Source: Ralstonia pickettii DTP0602 (GTDB lineage: Bacteria > Pseudomonadota > Gammaproteobacteria > Burkholderiales > Burkholderiaceae). From it: 64,000 nucleotides of DNA. The notes beneath the pieces were generated by a model. That model did not search any database. It had not been told where the DNA came from and saw only the letters and a list, made by a program, of their open reading frames with translations. Of this stretch, positions 1 to 8,737 are shown one piece after another (the stretch's first letter is position 1; each line of letters begins with the position of its first letter). Made by a program: the position numbers and the translations under genes. Location: NCBI GenBank assembly GCA_000471925.1, contig CP006669.1:620001-684000 (forward strand), given 5' to 3'.

Positions 1-340
1 TCAGCAAGATCGAGAGCGTGAACATGCGCTTGCGGCCAAGCCGGTCACCAAAGTGCGCGATCACGATGCCGCCCAGCGGGCGTGCCAGGTAGCCCGCGGC
101 GAAAATGCCGAAGGTCTGCAGTTGTCGCAGCCAGTCAGGCATGTTGGCCGGGAAGAATAGCGCCCCCAGCACCGTGACGAAGAAGACGTAGATGACGAAG
201 TCGTAGAATTCGAGCGTGCCGCCAAGGGCAGCCAGGGCCAAGGTCTTGTAGTCGCGAGCAGCCAGCGTGCGTGCCGGAACGGGAAAGACGCCGCCCGGTG
301 CGTTCAGGGGTTTCAACTGCGGTTCTTGTTGTGGATTCAC
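1..340 (-). CDS. MHS-family MFS transporter, N-terminal part (runs off the window)
   Basis: The first 113 codons of an inner-membrane metabolite:H+ symporter can be read; the rest lies beyond position 1. The reading starts at a GTG (338-340) preceded by GAGGA. It shows a short cytoplasmic leader, a first membrane helix containing LEFYDFVIYVFF, then RQLQTFGIFAAGYLARPLGG and the loop motif HFGDRLGRKR typical of the ProP/KgtP/ShiA-like MHS subfamily. The substrate cannot be told. A separate C-terminal MHS fragment lies at 49153-49727, but nothing shows that the two belong together. Confidence 0.85.
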   Translation of the reverse strand, partial: MNPQQEPQLKPLNAPGGVFPVPARTLAARDYKTLALAALGGTLEFYDFVIYVFFVTVLGALFFPANMPDWLRQLQTFGIFAAGYLARPLGGIVIAHFGDRLGRKRMFTLSILL

Positions 341-724
341 GTTCAGTCCTCGTCGGGTAGTGATCAAACGGACTTCGATTAGGGCTCGCCTTCTGAGGCC
401 AAGACCCGGACGGTCGCCCGAGAGCGATGCCGCCCCGGCATCGTCCGATGCGCCACGCCTGCATGGAAACGGCCAGCCGCTGAGTCATCAAGCCGTATCT
501 CAGGCGGGGGCTCTTCTCACAGCAGCTCTACCAGCTCGTCAACGAGATATCGCCTAGAGGCGTCAGGCTTTGGATCTTCCGGGGCTAGAGCAAGCGCCTC
601 AGGTCCCGCCTTATCGGTCTTTCCATGTTCTTTGCTCTGAGCAGCAGCGGCGGCCCATGGTGCAACCAATGAGGCGGCGCAGGGCCTCTCGGGCCGGCCT
701 ACCAGGGTGTGCCAGCCGGTTCGG
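341..724. other. 384-bp stretch with no recognised gene
   Basis: This stretch separates the transporter start from the DUF2958 gene. Short open frames exist on both strands, but none has a convincing start, ribosome-binding site or family motif. It must hold the promoter of the leftward transporter gene, though no clear -35/-10 pair stands out. Confidence 0.4.
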
Positions 725-1066
725 TCAGTCGGGGATCGAACCGTCGAGCTGCGCCAGCTGCGCATACGCCGATAGCGGTCGCGTAGGCCGGAAGTACCGG
801 TCGCGAAGAATCGGCCTTTTAAGCGGCCCAACGATGGATGCGAGGTCGGACAGCTTCACATGGCTCAGTTCGGGCATGCCGATACCCACGTCGCACAGAC
901 CGTAGGCGGTGTCACCGTCGGCCGCGTCGAGCGCGGCCAGTAGCCAGCTCGCATGCGCGTCCGGCGTGAACAGCCGCACCACCGGCAGGTGGTCGACAGC
1001 GTAGCCGTTGTGGCCGTTGGCGAGCAGCTGCACACGTTGCTCCTCGGTGATTAGGGTTGGGTTCAT
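725..1066 (-). CDS. DUF2958 domain protein
   Basis: This is a 113-residue cytoplasmic protein of unknown function. It matches the DUF2958 pattern throughout: an N-terminal ITEEQRVQLLANG, then VVRLFTPDAHASWLL, then GLCDVGIGMPELSHV, and a C-terminal RDRYFRPTRPLSAYA. The length is normal for the family. The ATG at 1064-1066 is preceded by CAGGAG at good spacing. DUF2958 genes are common on plasmids and conjugative elements, which fits the accessory character of the region. No partner gene is visible. Confidence 0.8.
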   Translation of the reverse strand: MNPTLITEEQRVQLLANGHNGYAVDHLPVVRLFTPDAHASWLLAALDAADGDTAYGLCDVGIGMPELSHVKLSDLASIVGPLKRPILRDRYFRPTRPLSAYAQLAQLDGSIPD

Positions 1067-1251
1067 TGATGCTCCTGAAAAATTCACGCCACTGCCGGGG
1101 CAAGGCGATACAAGGGCTGGGCGCTCGTCACTCTGAACTTGGCGCACCGTAGTTCGCGTATAGGGACCGTGAGGGCCACGGCCGCAACAGGTTCGTTTTT
1201 TGGGTATCCTATCCCGTGGTATCGGATCCGTCAAATTGCGACCATTGGCGC

Positions 1252-1497
1252 ATGGCGAGACCCTCACCGAAACACTCTGGCAATCCCGTGCTTGCATCCA
1301 TTGGCAAGACGGTCCGTGCTATTCGGAAGGTCCAAGGGTTTTCCCAAGAGGAATTGGCGCTCGCGACAGATATGGACCGCTCTTACATCGGCGGCATTGA
1401 GCGGGGTGAACACAATCTGACAGTGCTCAACTTGGCTAGGATCGCGAGCGTGCTCGGCACATCTGCCGGAGAGCTGCTGACTCGGTCAGGCGTGTAA
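1252..1497 (+). CDS. XRE-family helix-turn-helix regulator
   Basis: An 81-residue single-domain DNA-binding protein. The HTH is complete: IGKTVRAIRKVQGFSQEELA, then MDRSYIGGIERGEHN and LARIASVLGTSAGELL. The ATG at 1252 gives a leader of about a dozen residues before the domain; an upstream start at 1216 is possible but adds nothing recognisable. Such small Xre/HipB-like proteins act as antitoxins or phage-type repressors. No toxin gene lies next to it, so its target is unknown. Confidence 0.8.
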   Translation: MARPSPKHSGNPVLASIGKTVRAIRKVQGFSQEELALATDMDRSYIGGIERGEHNLTVLNLARIASVLGTSAGELLTRSGV

Positions 1498-1543
1498 GGA
1501 AGAAGGCAAGCCAACCGCAATTGGGAAGGGCCCTCCACTGTTT

Positions 1544-1567
1544 CCCGGGAGCGTTAAAAACCTTGGG
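1544..1567 (+). repeat. Dispersed repeat, left type (CCGGGA...GTTAAAAACCTTG)
   Basis: CCCGGGAGCGTTAAAAACC resembles sequences at 30080-30104 (CCGGGAGTGTGTTAAAAACC) and 15651-15673 (CCGGAATCCGTTAAAAAGCC). Two of the three lie upstream of the same tyrosine-recombinase remnant. Its role is unknown. Confidence 0.45.
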
Positions 1568-1621
1568 GTTGTAGCTCCGAGGTAAGGCCCAATTGCTCCA
1601 AGAACTCAATTGTTTCCCTTG

Positions 1622-1795
1622 TCAAGGGTTCCGTTGGTGGCTCATACCTTGAAAGTCTAAAAGTCTCTCGACGTGGTCACCGCTGATCACGCCACATCGT
1701 AACTGGGCGAGCAAATCGACACCGTTCTGCGACCAGCGCATTTGTTGACGCTTGCCCATACGCTGGTTCAGTACTTGATTGACCGCAGACCCGGA
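1622..1795 (-). pseudogene. Transposase C-terminal fragment (ISKra4-like)
   Basis: About 57 codons ending in TGA. The peptide contains VNQVLNQRMGKRQQMRWSQ followed by a segment of the type LLAQLRCGVISG. A KKQQMRW-type motif near the C-terminus is typical of ISKra4-like transposases. No upstream part of the gene is present: its right edge is joined to an integrase remnant. A possibly related N-terminal fragment lies at 41323-41700. Confidence 0.45.
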
Positions 1796-2060
1796 AGTGC
1801 CGACATGCCGGGAAAGGCTGCACGCGGCGCGCTGCCGGTGGGTGCTGACGGTGCTCTACCTGGGCGGCTTGCGTGCCTCCGAATTGACGGCCACCACCAT
1901 GGGCGCGTTGCTCTGCCGCCGCGATGCCCTGGGGATCGAGCGCTGGTGGCTGGAGGTGACCGGCAAGGGCAACCACGAACGCCTATCTGCACAGCGAAGA
2001 GGATGCGCGACACGAGGCCACGCAGGAGCGGCACCGGATCGGCTGGACCAGTAAGTCGTA
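1790..2060 (+). pseudogene. Tyrosine recombinase remnant, copy 1 (internally deleted)
   Basis: This miniature copy keeps the arginine-I region (VLTVLYLGGLRASE) and the strand ending EVTGKGN. It is then joined directly, in another frame, to the last segment AYLHSEEDARHEATQ, which carries the nucleophile tyrosine. About 330 bp present in the copy at 9972-10686 are missing, so no recombinase can be made. It is one of six related remnants in the window. Confidence 0.75.
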
Positions 2061-2100
2061 GGCGCGCTAGGGAGTCAGGTCGCAGTTCATCACCACGATG

Positions 2101-2230
2101 TAGGATATTGTAGAAAGCTCGACCAAGATCGCCGACAGCATCACAACGATCGAAAGCTTCGGTGGACTCGGCGAGTGTCGCGGAGTTATCGGCGTTCTGT
2201 TTGACCGTATCGCTGAGTCGCTTAAAGGCG
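2101..2230. pseudogene. Possible chemoreceptor (MCP) scraps in opposite orientations
   Basis: On the plus strand 2104-2155 reads IVESSTKIADSITTIES, which resembles the MCP signalling domain. On the minus strand about 2158-2230 reads RLSDTVKQNADNSATLAES, which resembles another MCP stretch. The two lie head to head, which suggests an inverted rearrangement of a chemoreceptor gene. The matches are short and made by eye, so this is tentative. Confidence 0.25.
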
Positions 2231-2274
2231 TAAACGTGGGCCAGGCGACCGATCCATTGCCTGGCGCTCTGGCC

Positions 2275-3801
2275 CTACACGGCCGTTGCCGCTCGGCCTT
2301 GCCTCACTTTCGCCCCGATCAAAGGCGGTGCGGTCACGATAGACGTTAGCGCAGGCACGGCCGGCTCGAGCATGGCCAGGTCCGGCAGCGGTCGGCGCAG
2401 CGTGGGAATGCCAGCGAATGCCTGCTCCATCGCGTAGGAAATGCCGAGCGTCTCGCGATCCTTGCGGAAGCCGCCTACGATCTGCAGGCCGAACGGCATG
2501 CCCGCATGGTCTCGGCCGCACGGCAGCGACAGCGCCGGATGCGTGGTCAGCGTGACCACATAGGTCAGCGACAGCCAGCGGTAGTAGTTCTCCTGCTTCA
2601 CGCCGTTGATCGATTCTGCATAGAGCGACGTCCACGGGAACGGCGACAGAGGCGTGGTCGGCGACAGGATCACGTCGTAGTCGCGATACAGTTTCTGGAA
2701 GCGCTGCAGGATGCGCGTCTGTTCGGCCTGGGCCCAGGCGCTGTCCACCAGCGACATGCGCGCGCCCATTTCGTAGTTGGCGCGCGTATTGGGGCCGAGC
2801 TTCGACGGATCGCGTTCATAGGCATCGCGCATGCCGGCAACGAAGCTCTCCGCGCGCAGCACGTCGAAGCAGCGGTGCGTATCGCCAAGATCGATGTCGA
2901 TGGCATCGCAGCTGCGGAACAGGTGGCGCATTGCGGCGATCTTCTCGCGGAACGTGCGCCGGATGCCGTCGTCGACATCGCAGCAGCCGAAGTCCTCCGT
3001 ATAAGCCACGCGCAGGCTGCCCAGGTCCACCGGCATCGGCGTCAGGAACGACAGCGGGTCCAGCGGGTACGTCAGCGGGTCGCCGGCCGAGACACCGGCC
3101 GATGCGGCAAGCTGCAGGCAGGCATCGGCAACCGTACGGCCCATCGGGCCAACTACCGAGATCGGCGTCCAGCCCAGGGGCTTGCGCGAACTCGGCACCA
3201 CGCCTGGTGACGGGCGGAATCCCACAACGCCGCACTTGGCCGCGGGAATGCGCAGCGAACCGCCAGTATCCGATCCGGTACACACGGGCAACAGATCGGC
3301 CGCAAGCGCGGCGGCGGAGCCGCCCGACGATCCACCCGCATTGAGATTCGGGTTGAACGGATTGCCCGTGGCGCCCCAGACATCGTTGCGCGAATTGGCG
3401 CCTGCGCCCATCTCGGGGATATTGGTCTTGCCCGTGACAATGGCGCCGGCGGCGCGCAGGCGCGCCACCAGTACATTGTCTTCGTCCGGCACGTTGTCGC
3501 GATACAGCGGCGATCCGTATGTGGTCAGTAGACCGGTCGTGGCCTCGAGGTCTTTCACGCCCAATGGCAGGCCGTGCAACAGCCCGAGCGGCTGACCATC
3601 GAGCACCGCGCGTTCGGCGGCACGCGCTTCCTCGCGCGCGCGATCGAAACACGTAGCCGTGACCGCGTTCAGGAACGGATTCACCTGTTCGATCTGTGCG
3701 ATGCACGCATCGAGTAGTTCAACCGGAGAGATTTCCTTGCTCCCGATCATGCGCCGCAGCTCGGTGGCCGGGCGCGCTACCAGCTTCCTTTGTTCTTCCA
3801 T
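2275..3801 (-). CDS. Amidase-signature family hydrolase
   Basis: A 508-residue cytoplasmic amidase that hydrolyses a C-N amide bond of an unknown substrate. The Ser-cisSer-Lys triad is visible: Lys83 in LGVKDLEA, the cis-Ser at 158 in the glycine-rich GGSSGGSAAA, and the nucleophile Ser182 in GSDTGGSLRIPA. I chose the ATG at 3801 because GGAG lies 8 nt upstream. An ATG at 3834 overlaps the stop of the preceding gene (TAATG) and would add 11 residues. It follows the TctC gene directly, so imported substrate may be deamidated. The gene appears intact. Confidence 0.9.
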   Translation of the reverse strand: MEEQRKLVARPATELRRMIGSKEISPVELLDACIAQIEQVNPFLNAVTATCFDRAREEARAAERAVLDGQPLGLLHGLPLGVKDLEATTGLLTTYGSPLYRDNVPDEDNVLVARLRAAGAIVTGKTNIPEMGAGANSRNDVWGATGNPFNPNLNAGGSSGGSAAALAADLLPVCTGSDTGGSLRIPAAKCGVVGFRPSPGVVPSSRKPLGWTPISVVGPMGRTVADACLQLAASAGVSAGDPLTYPLDPLSFLTPMPVDLGSLRVAYTEDFGCCDVDDGIRRTFREKIAAMRHLFRSCDAIDIDLGDTHRCFDVLRAESFVAGMRDAYERDPSKLGPNTRANYEMGARMSLVDSAWAQAEQTRILQRFQKLYRDYDVILSPTTPLSPFPWTSLYAESINGVKQENYYRWLSLTYVVTLTTHPALSLPCGRDHAGMPFGLQIVGGFRKDRETLGISYAMEQAFAGIPTLRRPLPDLAMLEPAVPALTSIVTAPPLIGAKVRQGRAATAV

Positions 3802-3833
3802 GCCGCTGTCTCCAGGTAAGACGATGGAAACCA

Positions 3834-4838
3834 TTAATTCGCCGTGATGCTCGCACGCTGTGCGGTGGCGCGCATCAGCGGCAGTTCCTTGCTGATCATG
3901 GCGCTGACCTGCCCCGGGCCCGCGTAGTTCGGCTCCAGCCCGTTAGCCAGCAGCTTTTGCTGGACCTCGTGGTCTTTCATCGCCTGCGCTACCGCTTTTT
4001 CCAGCCGGGCCTTGACGTCGGCCGGCAAGCCGCGCGGCGCCGCGATGGCTACCCACGAGTCGGCGTCGAAGCCGGGATAGCCAGCTTCCGCGACAGTGGG
4101 CACGTCAGGCAGCAGCGTGGCGCGGCGGGCGCCCGTGACCGCGATCGGCTTGATCTTGCCGCTGCGGATATGGGGCAACGACGCGGCGACCGTATCGACC
4201 GAGAACGGAATCTGCCCGCCGATCAGGTCGGCCACAGCCGGCGCACTGCCCTTGTACGGGATGTGCTGCAGCTTCATGCCCGTGGCGCCCAGCAGCATCT
4301 CGCCTGCGAAATGCCCGGTGGTGCCGGTACCGAAAGACCCATAGACATACTTGCCCGGCGCAGCGTTGACCGCTGCAACCATCTGCGGCAGCGTATCCAC
4401 CGGCACCGCCTTGTTCGCCAGCACAATCAGCGGTACGCGCGCCACCAGCCCGACGGGCTCGAAGCTCTTCACGGGGTCATACGGCAGGCTCGCGTTGATG
4501 GCCGGATTGACGGTGAATGTCGAGCCCGAACTGATAAGCAGCGTGTAGCCATCGGCCGCGGCCTTGGCCACGTAGCCGGCACCTACGATGGTGCCGGCAC
4601 CGGCGCGGTTCTCGATCACCACCGGCTGGCCCAGCGCATCGCCGAGGCTCTTGCCGACGAGCCGGCCGATCATGTCGACCGCCCCGCCGGCCGGGAACGG
4701 CACCACGAGCGTGACGGGCCGGACCGGATACGCCGATGCCGCGTGGGCCCCGACGGCGGCAACCGCCAGCGCTGGCAGCGCCAGCGCCCGGGCCGCCACG
4801 AAGGCTCGGCGCAGGGACGAATGTAGAGTGGGATTCAT
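3834..4838 (-). CDS. Bug/TctC-family periplasmic substrate-binding protein
   Basis: A 334-residue secreted receptor of the tripartite tricarboxylate transporter (TTT) type. An N-terminal signal peptide ends near AHAASA. Then come the family hallmarks [32 protein letters not shown], a Y-K-G loop (HIPYKGSAPAVADL) and LPDVPTVAEAGYPGF. No TctA or TctB membrane genes are nearby, which is usual for Bug proteins in this group. It lies between acdS and the amidase on one strand and is probably co-transcribed with both. The ligand, likely a carboxylate or amide, is unknown. Confidence 0.93.
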   Translation of the reverse strand: MNPTLHSSLRRAFVAARALALPALAVAAVGAHAASAYPVRPVTLVVPFPAGGAVDMIGRLVGKSLGDALGQPVVIENRAGAGTIVGAGYVAKAAADGYTLLISSGSTFTVNPAINASLPYDPVKSFEPVGLVARVPLIVLANKAVPVDTLPQMVAAVNAAPGKYVYGSFGTGTTGHFAGEMLLGATGMKLQHIPYKGSAPAVADLIGGQIPFSVDTVAASLPHIRSGKIKPIAVTGARRATLLPDVPTVAEAGYPGFDADSWVAIAAPRGLPADVKARLEKAVAQAMKDHEVQQKLLANGLEPNYAGPGQVSAMISKELPLMRATAQRASITAN

Positions 4839-4859
4839 CGCAGCACCTCCGTGCGTCGG

Positions 4860-5876
4860 TCAGCCGTTGCGGAACAGGAAGCTGTAGGCGTTCAGCGCCG
4901 GTGCGCCGCCGAGATGGGCATACAGCACGCGCGAGCCTTCGGGGAATTCGCCGCGCCGGACCATGTCGATCATGCCCTGCATCGATTTCCCCTCGTAGAC
5001 CGGGTCGGTCATCATGCCTTCGTACTTGGCGCTCAGGCGGATGGCCTCGAGCGTGCCTTCGGACGGCAGGCCATATTCGGGGCCGCCATAGCGCTCGTCG
5101 AGCACCACGTCGGCGTCGACGATGTCGCGGCCCAGCTCCACCAGCCCCGCCGTGTGCTTGGCGATGCGCAGGATCTGCGCGCGGGTCTGGGCGGGCTTGG
5201 CGGAGGCATCGATGCCGATCACGCGATCAGCCCGGCCGTCGGCGGCAAACCCCACCACCATGCCCGCCTGCGTGCTGCCCGTGACCGAGCATACGACGAT
5301 GTAGTCGAACTTGAAGCCCAGTTCGGCCTCCTGCGCGCGCACTTCCTCGGCAAAGCCGACGAAGCCCAGGCCGCCCAGCGGATGCTCCGAGCAGCCGGCC
5401 GGGATCGGATACGGCTTGCCACCCTCCTTGTGCACGCTCTCCATGGCCTCTTCCCAGCTCTTGCGGATGCCGATGTCGAAGCCGTCAGCCACCAGGCGCA
5501 CGTCGGCGCCCATCATCCGGGACATCTGGATGTTGCCGACCCGGTCATAGACCGCATCGGAGTAATTGACCCAGTTTTCCTGGACGAGCACGCACTTGAG
5601 TCCCAGGTGCGCGGCCACGGCGGCCACCTGGCGCGTCTGGTTCGACTGGATGCCGCCGATCGAGACCAGCGTGTCGCAGCCTTGCGCGAGCGCGTCCGGG
5701 ATCAGGTATTCGAGCTTGCGGGTCTTGTTGCCACCGAAGGCCAGGCCACTGTTGCAGTCCTCACGCTTGGCGTACAGCTCGACTTTGCCGCCAAGGTGGG
5801 CAGAGAGGCGCTTTAGCGGCTGGATGGGCGTGGGGCCGAATGTCAGGGGGTAACGCGCGAAACGCTTGAGATTCAT
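4860..5876 (-). CDS. acdS: 1-aminocyclopropane-1-carboxylate deaminase
   Basis: A PLP-dependent cytoplasmic enzyme that opens ACC to 2-oxobutyrate and ammonia. The 338-residue length matches characterised AcdS proteins exactly. The residues that separate true ACC deaminases from D-cysteine desulfhydrases are all present: PLP-lysine Lys51 (GGNKTRK), Tyr294 and Glu295 (DPVYEGKS) and Leu322 (HLGGAP). The divergent acdR lies 186 bp away, the standard arrangement. The enzyme gives nitrogen from a plant ethylene precursor, so a plant-associated lifestyle is plausible. The tctC and amidase genes follow. Confidence 0.96.
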   Translation of the reverse strand: MNLKRFARYPLTFGPTPIQPLKRLSAHLGGKVELYAKREDCNSGLAFGGNKTRKLEYLIPDALAQGCDTLVSIGGIQSNQTRQVAAVAAHLGLKCVLVQENWVNYSDAVYDRVGNIQMSRMMGADVRLVADGFDIGIRKSWEEAMESVHKEGGKPYPIPAGCSEHPLGGLGFVGFAEEVRAQEAELGFKFDYIVVCSVTGSTQAGMVVGFAADGRADRVIGIDASAKPAQTRAQILRIAKHTAGLVELGRDIVDADVVLDERYGGPEYGLPSEGTLEAIRLSAKYEGMMTDPVYEGKSMQGMIDMVRRGEFPEGSRVLYAHLGGAPALNAYSFLFRNG

Positions 5877-6062
5877 GGTGGCAACTCCAGGGTTAGGGTG
5901 TTATCCCGTCATCGGTGTGCCTCTCAGCAAGGCCAAACGATGCGGCGACGGACTCTATCCTAGGAAAAAAGCCACGAAACGTGCTTGCAAAGAAGCGTGC
6001 TTTTGAACACTATTAATAAGTCTCCAAAAATGAAAGCCGTCTAAAATTCTTTCGTAGACCAA
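5877..6062. promoter_or_regulatory. Divergent acdS-acdR control region
   Basis: This 186-bp gap must carry both promoters. It has an AT-rich core (ACTATTAATAAG, about 6008-6019) and two CGTGCTT direct repeats about 18 bp apart (near 5980 and 5998). Lrp-family proteins often bind AT-rich, partly repeated sites, so these are plausible AcdR boxes. No strong -35/-10 pair is evident. Confidence 0.4.
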
Positions 6063-6603
6063 ATGAAAGAAATAAAATTTCGCACCAAATCCGCCCGCGA
6101 TGCACCAGTTCAGGCCGCGTCGCAAACGCTGCCATCCACACCCCATGTGGAATCGCTCGATCGCGCCGACAAGGCGATCCTGCGAGCCCTGCAGCAGGAC
6201 GCATCGATCTCCAACGTGGCCTTGGCCGCAAAGGTCAACCTGAGCCCGCCCGCCTGTCTGCGGCGCGTGGAACGGCTCAAGGAATTGGGGCTGATCCGCG
6301 GCATCGTGGCGCTGCTCAACCCCTCAGCGCTGGATGCGGGAATGCTTGTGATGATCGGCGTGGTGCTGGATCGCTCCACGCCAGAATCCTTCGCGCTGTT
6401 CGAGTCTGCCGCGCAAAAGGTATCCGGCTGCATGGAGTGCCATGTCGTGACCGGCGAATTCGATTACTTCATGCTGGTGCGCACAAGAGATAGCGAGAGC
6501 TTCAACCGCCTCCACGCGGAATAATTGCTCTACCTGCCGGGTGTCAGGCAGATTGTTCATGGTGCTCAAGCAGGTGCTATCGACGACGCAGTTTCCAATC
6601 TGA
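6063..6603 (+). pseudogene. acdR: Lrp/AsnC-family activator of acdS, 3' end broken
   Basis: The HTH is intact (LDRADKAILRALQQDASISN followed by SPPACLRRVERLKELGLI), and most of the ligand-sensing RAM domain follows, up to FNRLHAE. There a TAA (6522-6524) replaces an expected Gln codon; CAA to TAA would be one transition. The sequence goes on in frame as LLYLPGVRQI, then shifts frame to FMVLKQVLSTTQFPI and TGA at 6601-6603. The protein made is 153 residues, some 26 short. The DNA-binding half could still fold, but octamer and ligand contacts in the RAM domain are probably damaged. Confidence 0.8.
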
Positions 6604-6712
6604 TGGACTTGCCGCAGCGGAGTGGCAAGTCAACGACATGTCGGTAGTCCCGCTGGCACGACCCGAGCCCGTGGTCGAAATCAAGGTCACCGCAGCCACG
6701 CGCCACGCGTAA

Positions 6713-6734
6713 GCCTCGCGCGTGAGCGCGAGGC
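6713..6734. terminator. Hairpin between the acdR remnant and the OYE gene
   Basis: A perfect 9-bp stem, GCCTCGCGC / GCGCGAGGC, with a GTGA loop. It lies 17 bp past the 3' end of the leftward flavoprotein gene. No long U-tract follows on either strand, so it may be a weak or Rho-assisted terminator. The preceding 100 bp hold no recognised gene. Confidence 0.4.
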
Positions 6735-6750
6735 CTTCCGCAACGACTGA

Positions 6751-7857
6751 TCAAGCGGCAACGCGTTGGTCGTAGAACGGATAGTCGACATAGCCGATGT
6801 CCGTACCGCCGAAGAACGTCTCACGATCGTACGGATTCAGCGGCGCCTTGCGGCGCAGTCGTTCGGGCAGGTCAGGGTTCGAGATAAAGTCGCGGCCAAA
6901 TGCAACCAGGTTGGCGTCGCCTGCCGCGATGATCGCTTCCGCGGTGTCGCCCTTGAAACCGCCTGCAGCGATGATCGTGCCGGGGTAAACCGAGCGGATC
7001 AGCTTCGCGGCCACAGGGTTCGGGTCCCTGGTGTCGTCCTCGACATTGCCCCGCACGCGCGGTTCGATCAGATGCAGGTAGGCGAGATCGAGCTTGCCCA
7101 GCTCAGTGGCAACGTAGGTGAACAGGCCTTCCGGATTGCTGTCGGCCATGTCCCCGAACGAACCGCTCGGGCCCAGGCGCACCGCAACCTTGTCGCTTCC
7201 CCAGACAGAAATCACCGCGCGTGTGGCTTCAAGCAGGAAGCGCGCGCGGTTCTCGAACGAACCTCCGTAGCTGTCCGTGCGCTTGTTGCTGCCGTCCTGC
7301 AGGAACTGGTCGAACAGGTAGCCATTGGCAGCGTGCAGTTCGACGCCGTCGAATCCGGCTGCAAGGCCACGTTCGGCGGCACGGCGGAAGCTCTCAACCA
7401 GTTCCGCGATTTCCTGGGTCTCCAGTGCGCGATTCGGCGTGTTGGCAACCCAGCCCGCCTTCGTATATGCCACACCGCCGTGGGCAATCGCCGACGGGCC
7501 TACCGGCTGGCTGCCCTCTGGCTGAACTTCCGAATTCGACTGGCGACCGGCGTGGTACAGCTGCAGGAAAATCCTGCCGCCCCTTGCATGCACGGCATCG
7601 GTGACCAGACGCCAGCCCGCGATCTGACTGTCGTCATAAAGCCCGGGTGCGCCAAGGTAGCCATTGCCATTGGGCGCAGCGATGGTGGCTTCACTGATCA
7701 GCAGCGCACCAGGCGAGGTGCGCTGTGCGTAGTACTCGGCCATCAGCGGGCCGGGGATCGCACCTTCACCGGCACGCATGCGTGTCAGCGGCGCCAGCAC
7801 AACACGGTGCATGAACTCGTAGGCGCCAACCTTGATCGGTGTGAACAACGTGGACAT
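6751..7857 (-). CDS. Old yellow enzyme (NemA-like FMN alkene reductase)
   Basis: A 368-residue cytoplasmic FMN oxidoreductase that uses NAD(P)H to reduce activated C=C bonds or nitro groups. Seen in order: LFTPIKVGAYEFMHRVVLAPLTR, LQLYHAGRQS, the ligand-binding His/Asn pair in VELHAANGYLFDQFLQ, YGGSFENRARF, and the phosphate-binding FGRDFISNPDL. The ATG at 7857 is preceded by AGGAGTTATT; an upstream extension has no support. It is the last gene of a leftward group with an SDR and a SnoaL-like protein, opposite a TetR regulator. This resembles nemRA-type electrophile-response loci. Confidence 0.92.
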   Translation of the reverse strand: MSTLFTPIKVGAYEFMHRVVLAPLTRMRAGEGAIPGPLMAEYYAQRTSPGALLISEATIAAPNGNGYLGAPGLYDDSQIAGWRLVTDAVHARGGRIFLQLYHAGRQSNSEVQPEGSQPVGPSAIAHGGVAYTKAGWVANTPNRALETQEIAELVESFRRAAERGLAAGFDGVELHAANGYLFDQFLQDGSNKRTDSYGGSFENRARFLLEATRAVISVWGSDKVAVRLGPSGSFGDMADSNPEGLFTYVATELGKLDLAYLHLIEPRVRGNVEDDTRDPNPVAAKLIRSVYPGTIIAAGGFKGDTAEAIIAAGDANLVAFGRDFISNPDLPERLRRKAPLNPYDRETFFGGTDIGYVDYPFYDQRVAA

Positions 7858-7960
7858 CAATAACTCCTGCTTATGATTGAATTGACGTGCGCACCATGGA
7901 GTGCGCGACAAGGACAAGGTACGAAAGGATGGGATCGCCCGACTCCGGGCGATCCCGTGA

Positions 7961-8707
7961 TCAACCGGCAGCCATCGAGTCGTTGAACTCGTTGACCCCG
8001 GCGTGCTCGTTTGGTCCCGGATTGGCGCGCATGTCCACGGCCGGACCCACCAGGATCTCGTTGGCGTCCGTGCCCAGTTGCTCGATCGCGCCCGCGATGA
8101 ATGTTTCGAGAGGCATCGCGCGCTCCTCCTCGCTGCTGTTCAACAGCTCGGTGCGGACCCATGGTGGCGCGATCTCGAAGACGGAGACCTTGCTGTCGCG
8201 AAGCAGAAAGCGCTGGGACAGCGTGTATGAGTGCAAGGCCGCCTTGGTCGCGCTGTACACGGCCGTGATGGCCAGGGGCACGAAGCCAAGTACCGAGCTG
8301 ACATTGGCCACGACGGCGCCTTCCCGCGTCTTCAGGTGCTCGATCAGCGCCGAGGTCATGCGGATCGGCCCGAGCAGATTGGTCTCGACGGTGGAGGTCA
8401 GCAGCTCGTCGTCGACCGGGCCGGCAGCGCCATCCGGCAACATGATGCCCGCGTTGTTGATCAGCACATTGAGCCCGGGATGCTCGGCAATCAGCCTGGC
8501 GGCGACCTTCTGGATATCCGCCGGATCGGTGATGTCGAGCGCTTCCGCCTGCATGCCGGGATTAGCATCGATCGTCGCTTGCAAACGCTCCGCGCGGCGG
8601 CCGGAGATGATGACCTGGTTGCCAAGCTTGTGCAGCGCTTCGGCAAGACCGCGGCCGATGCCAGAACCGCCGCCCGTGATGAATATGGTGTTACCGGTGA
8701 GTTTCAT
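7961..8707 (-). CDS. Short-chain dehydrogenase/reductase (DltE-like)
   Basis: A 248-residue classical SDR that oxidises or reduces an alcohol/carbonyl pair with NAD(P). The Rossmann motif TGGGSGIG is at residues 11-18, followed by NNAG, the catalytic Ser in NVSSVLG and the YSATK pair. The set resembles the E. coli DltE/YdfG-like branch. It lies between the OYE and SnoaL-like genes on the same strand with short gaps, so it is probably part of one transcript repressed by the TetR protein at 9324. Confidence 0.9.
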   Translation of the reverse strand: MKLTGNTIFITGGGSGIGRGLAEALHKLGNQVIISGRRAERLQATIDANPGMQAEALDITDPADIQKVAARLIAEHPGLNVLINNAGIMLPDGAAGPVDDELLTSTVETNLLGPIRMTSALIEHLKTREGAVVANVSSVLGFVPLAITAVYSATKAALHSYTLSQRFLLRDSKVSVFEIAPPWVRTELLNSSEEERAMPLETFIAGAIEQLGTDANEILVGPAVDMRANPGPNEHAGVNEFNDSMAAG

Positions 8708-8737
8708 GATGACCCCGATGGAAACAAGGGGGTGGAA

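Noticed and set aside
3696..4826. A 376-codon plus-strand frame opposite the first tctC gene
   Set aside because: It shadows a certain Bug protein; the composition is Arg-rich and no ribosome-binding site or motif is present.
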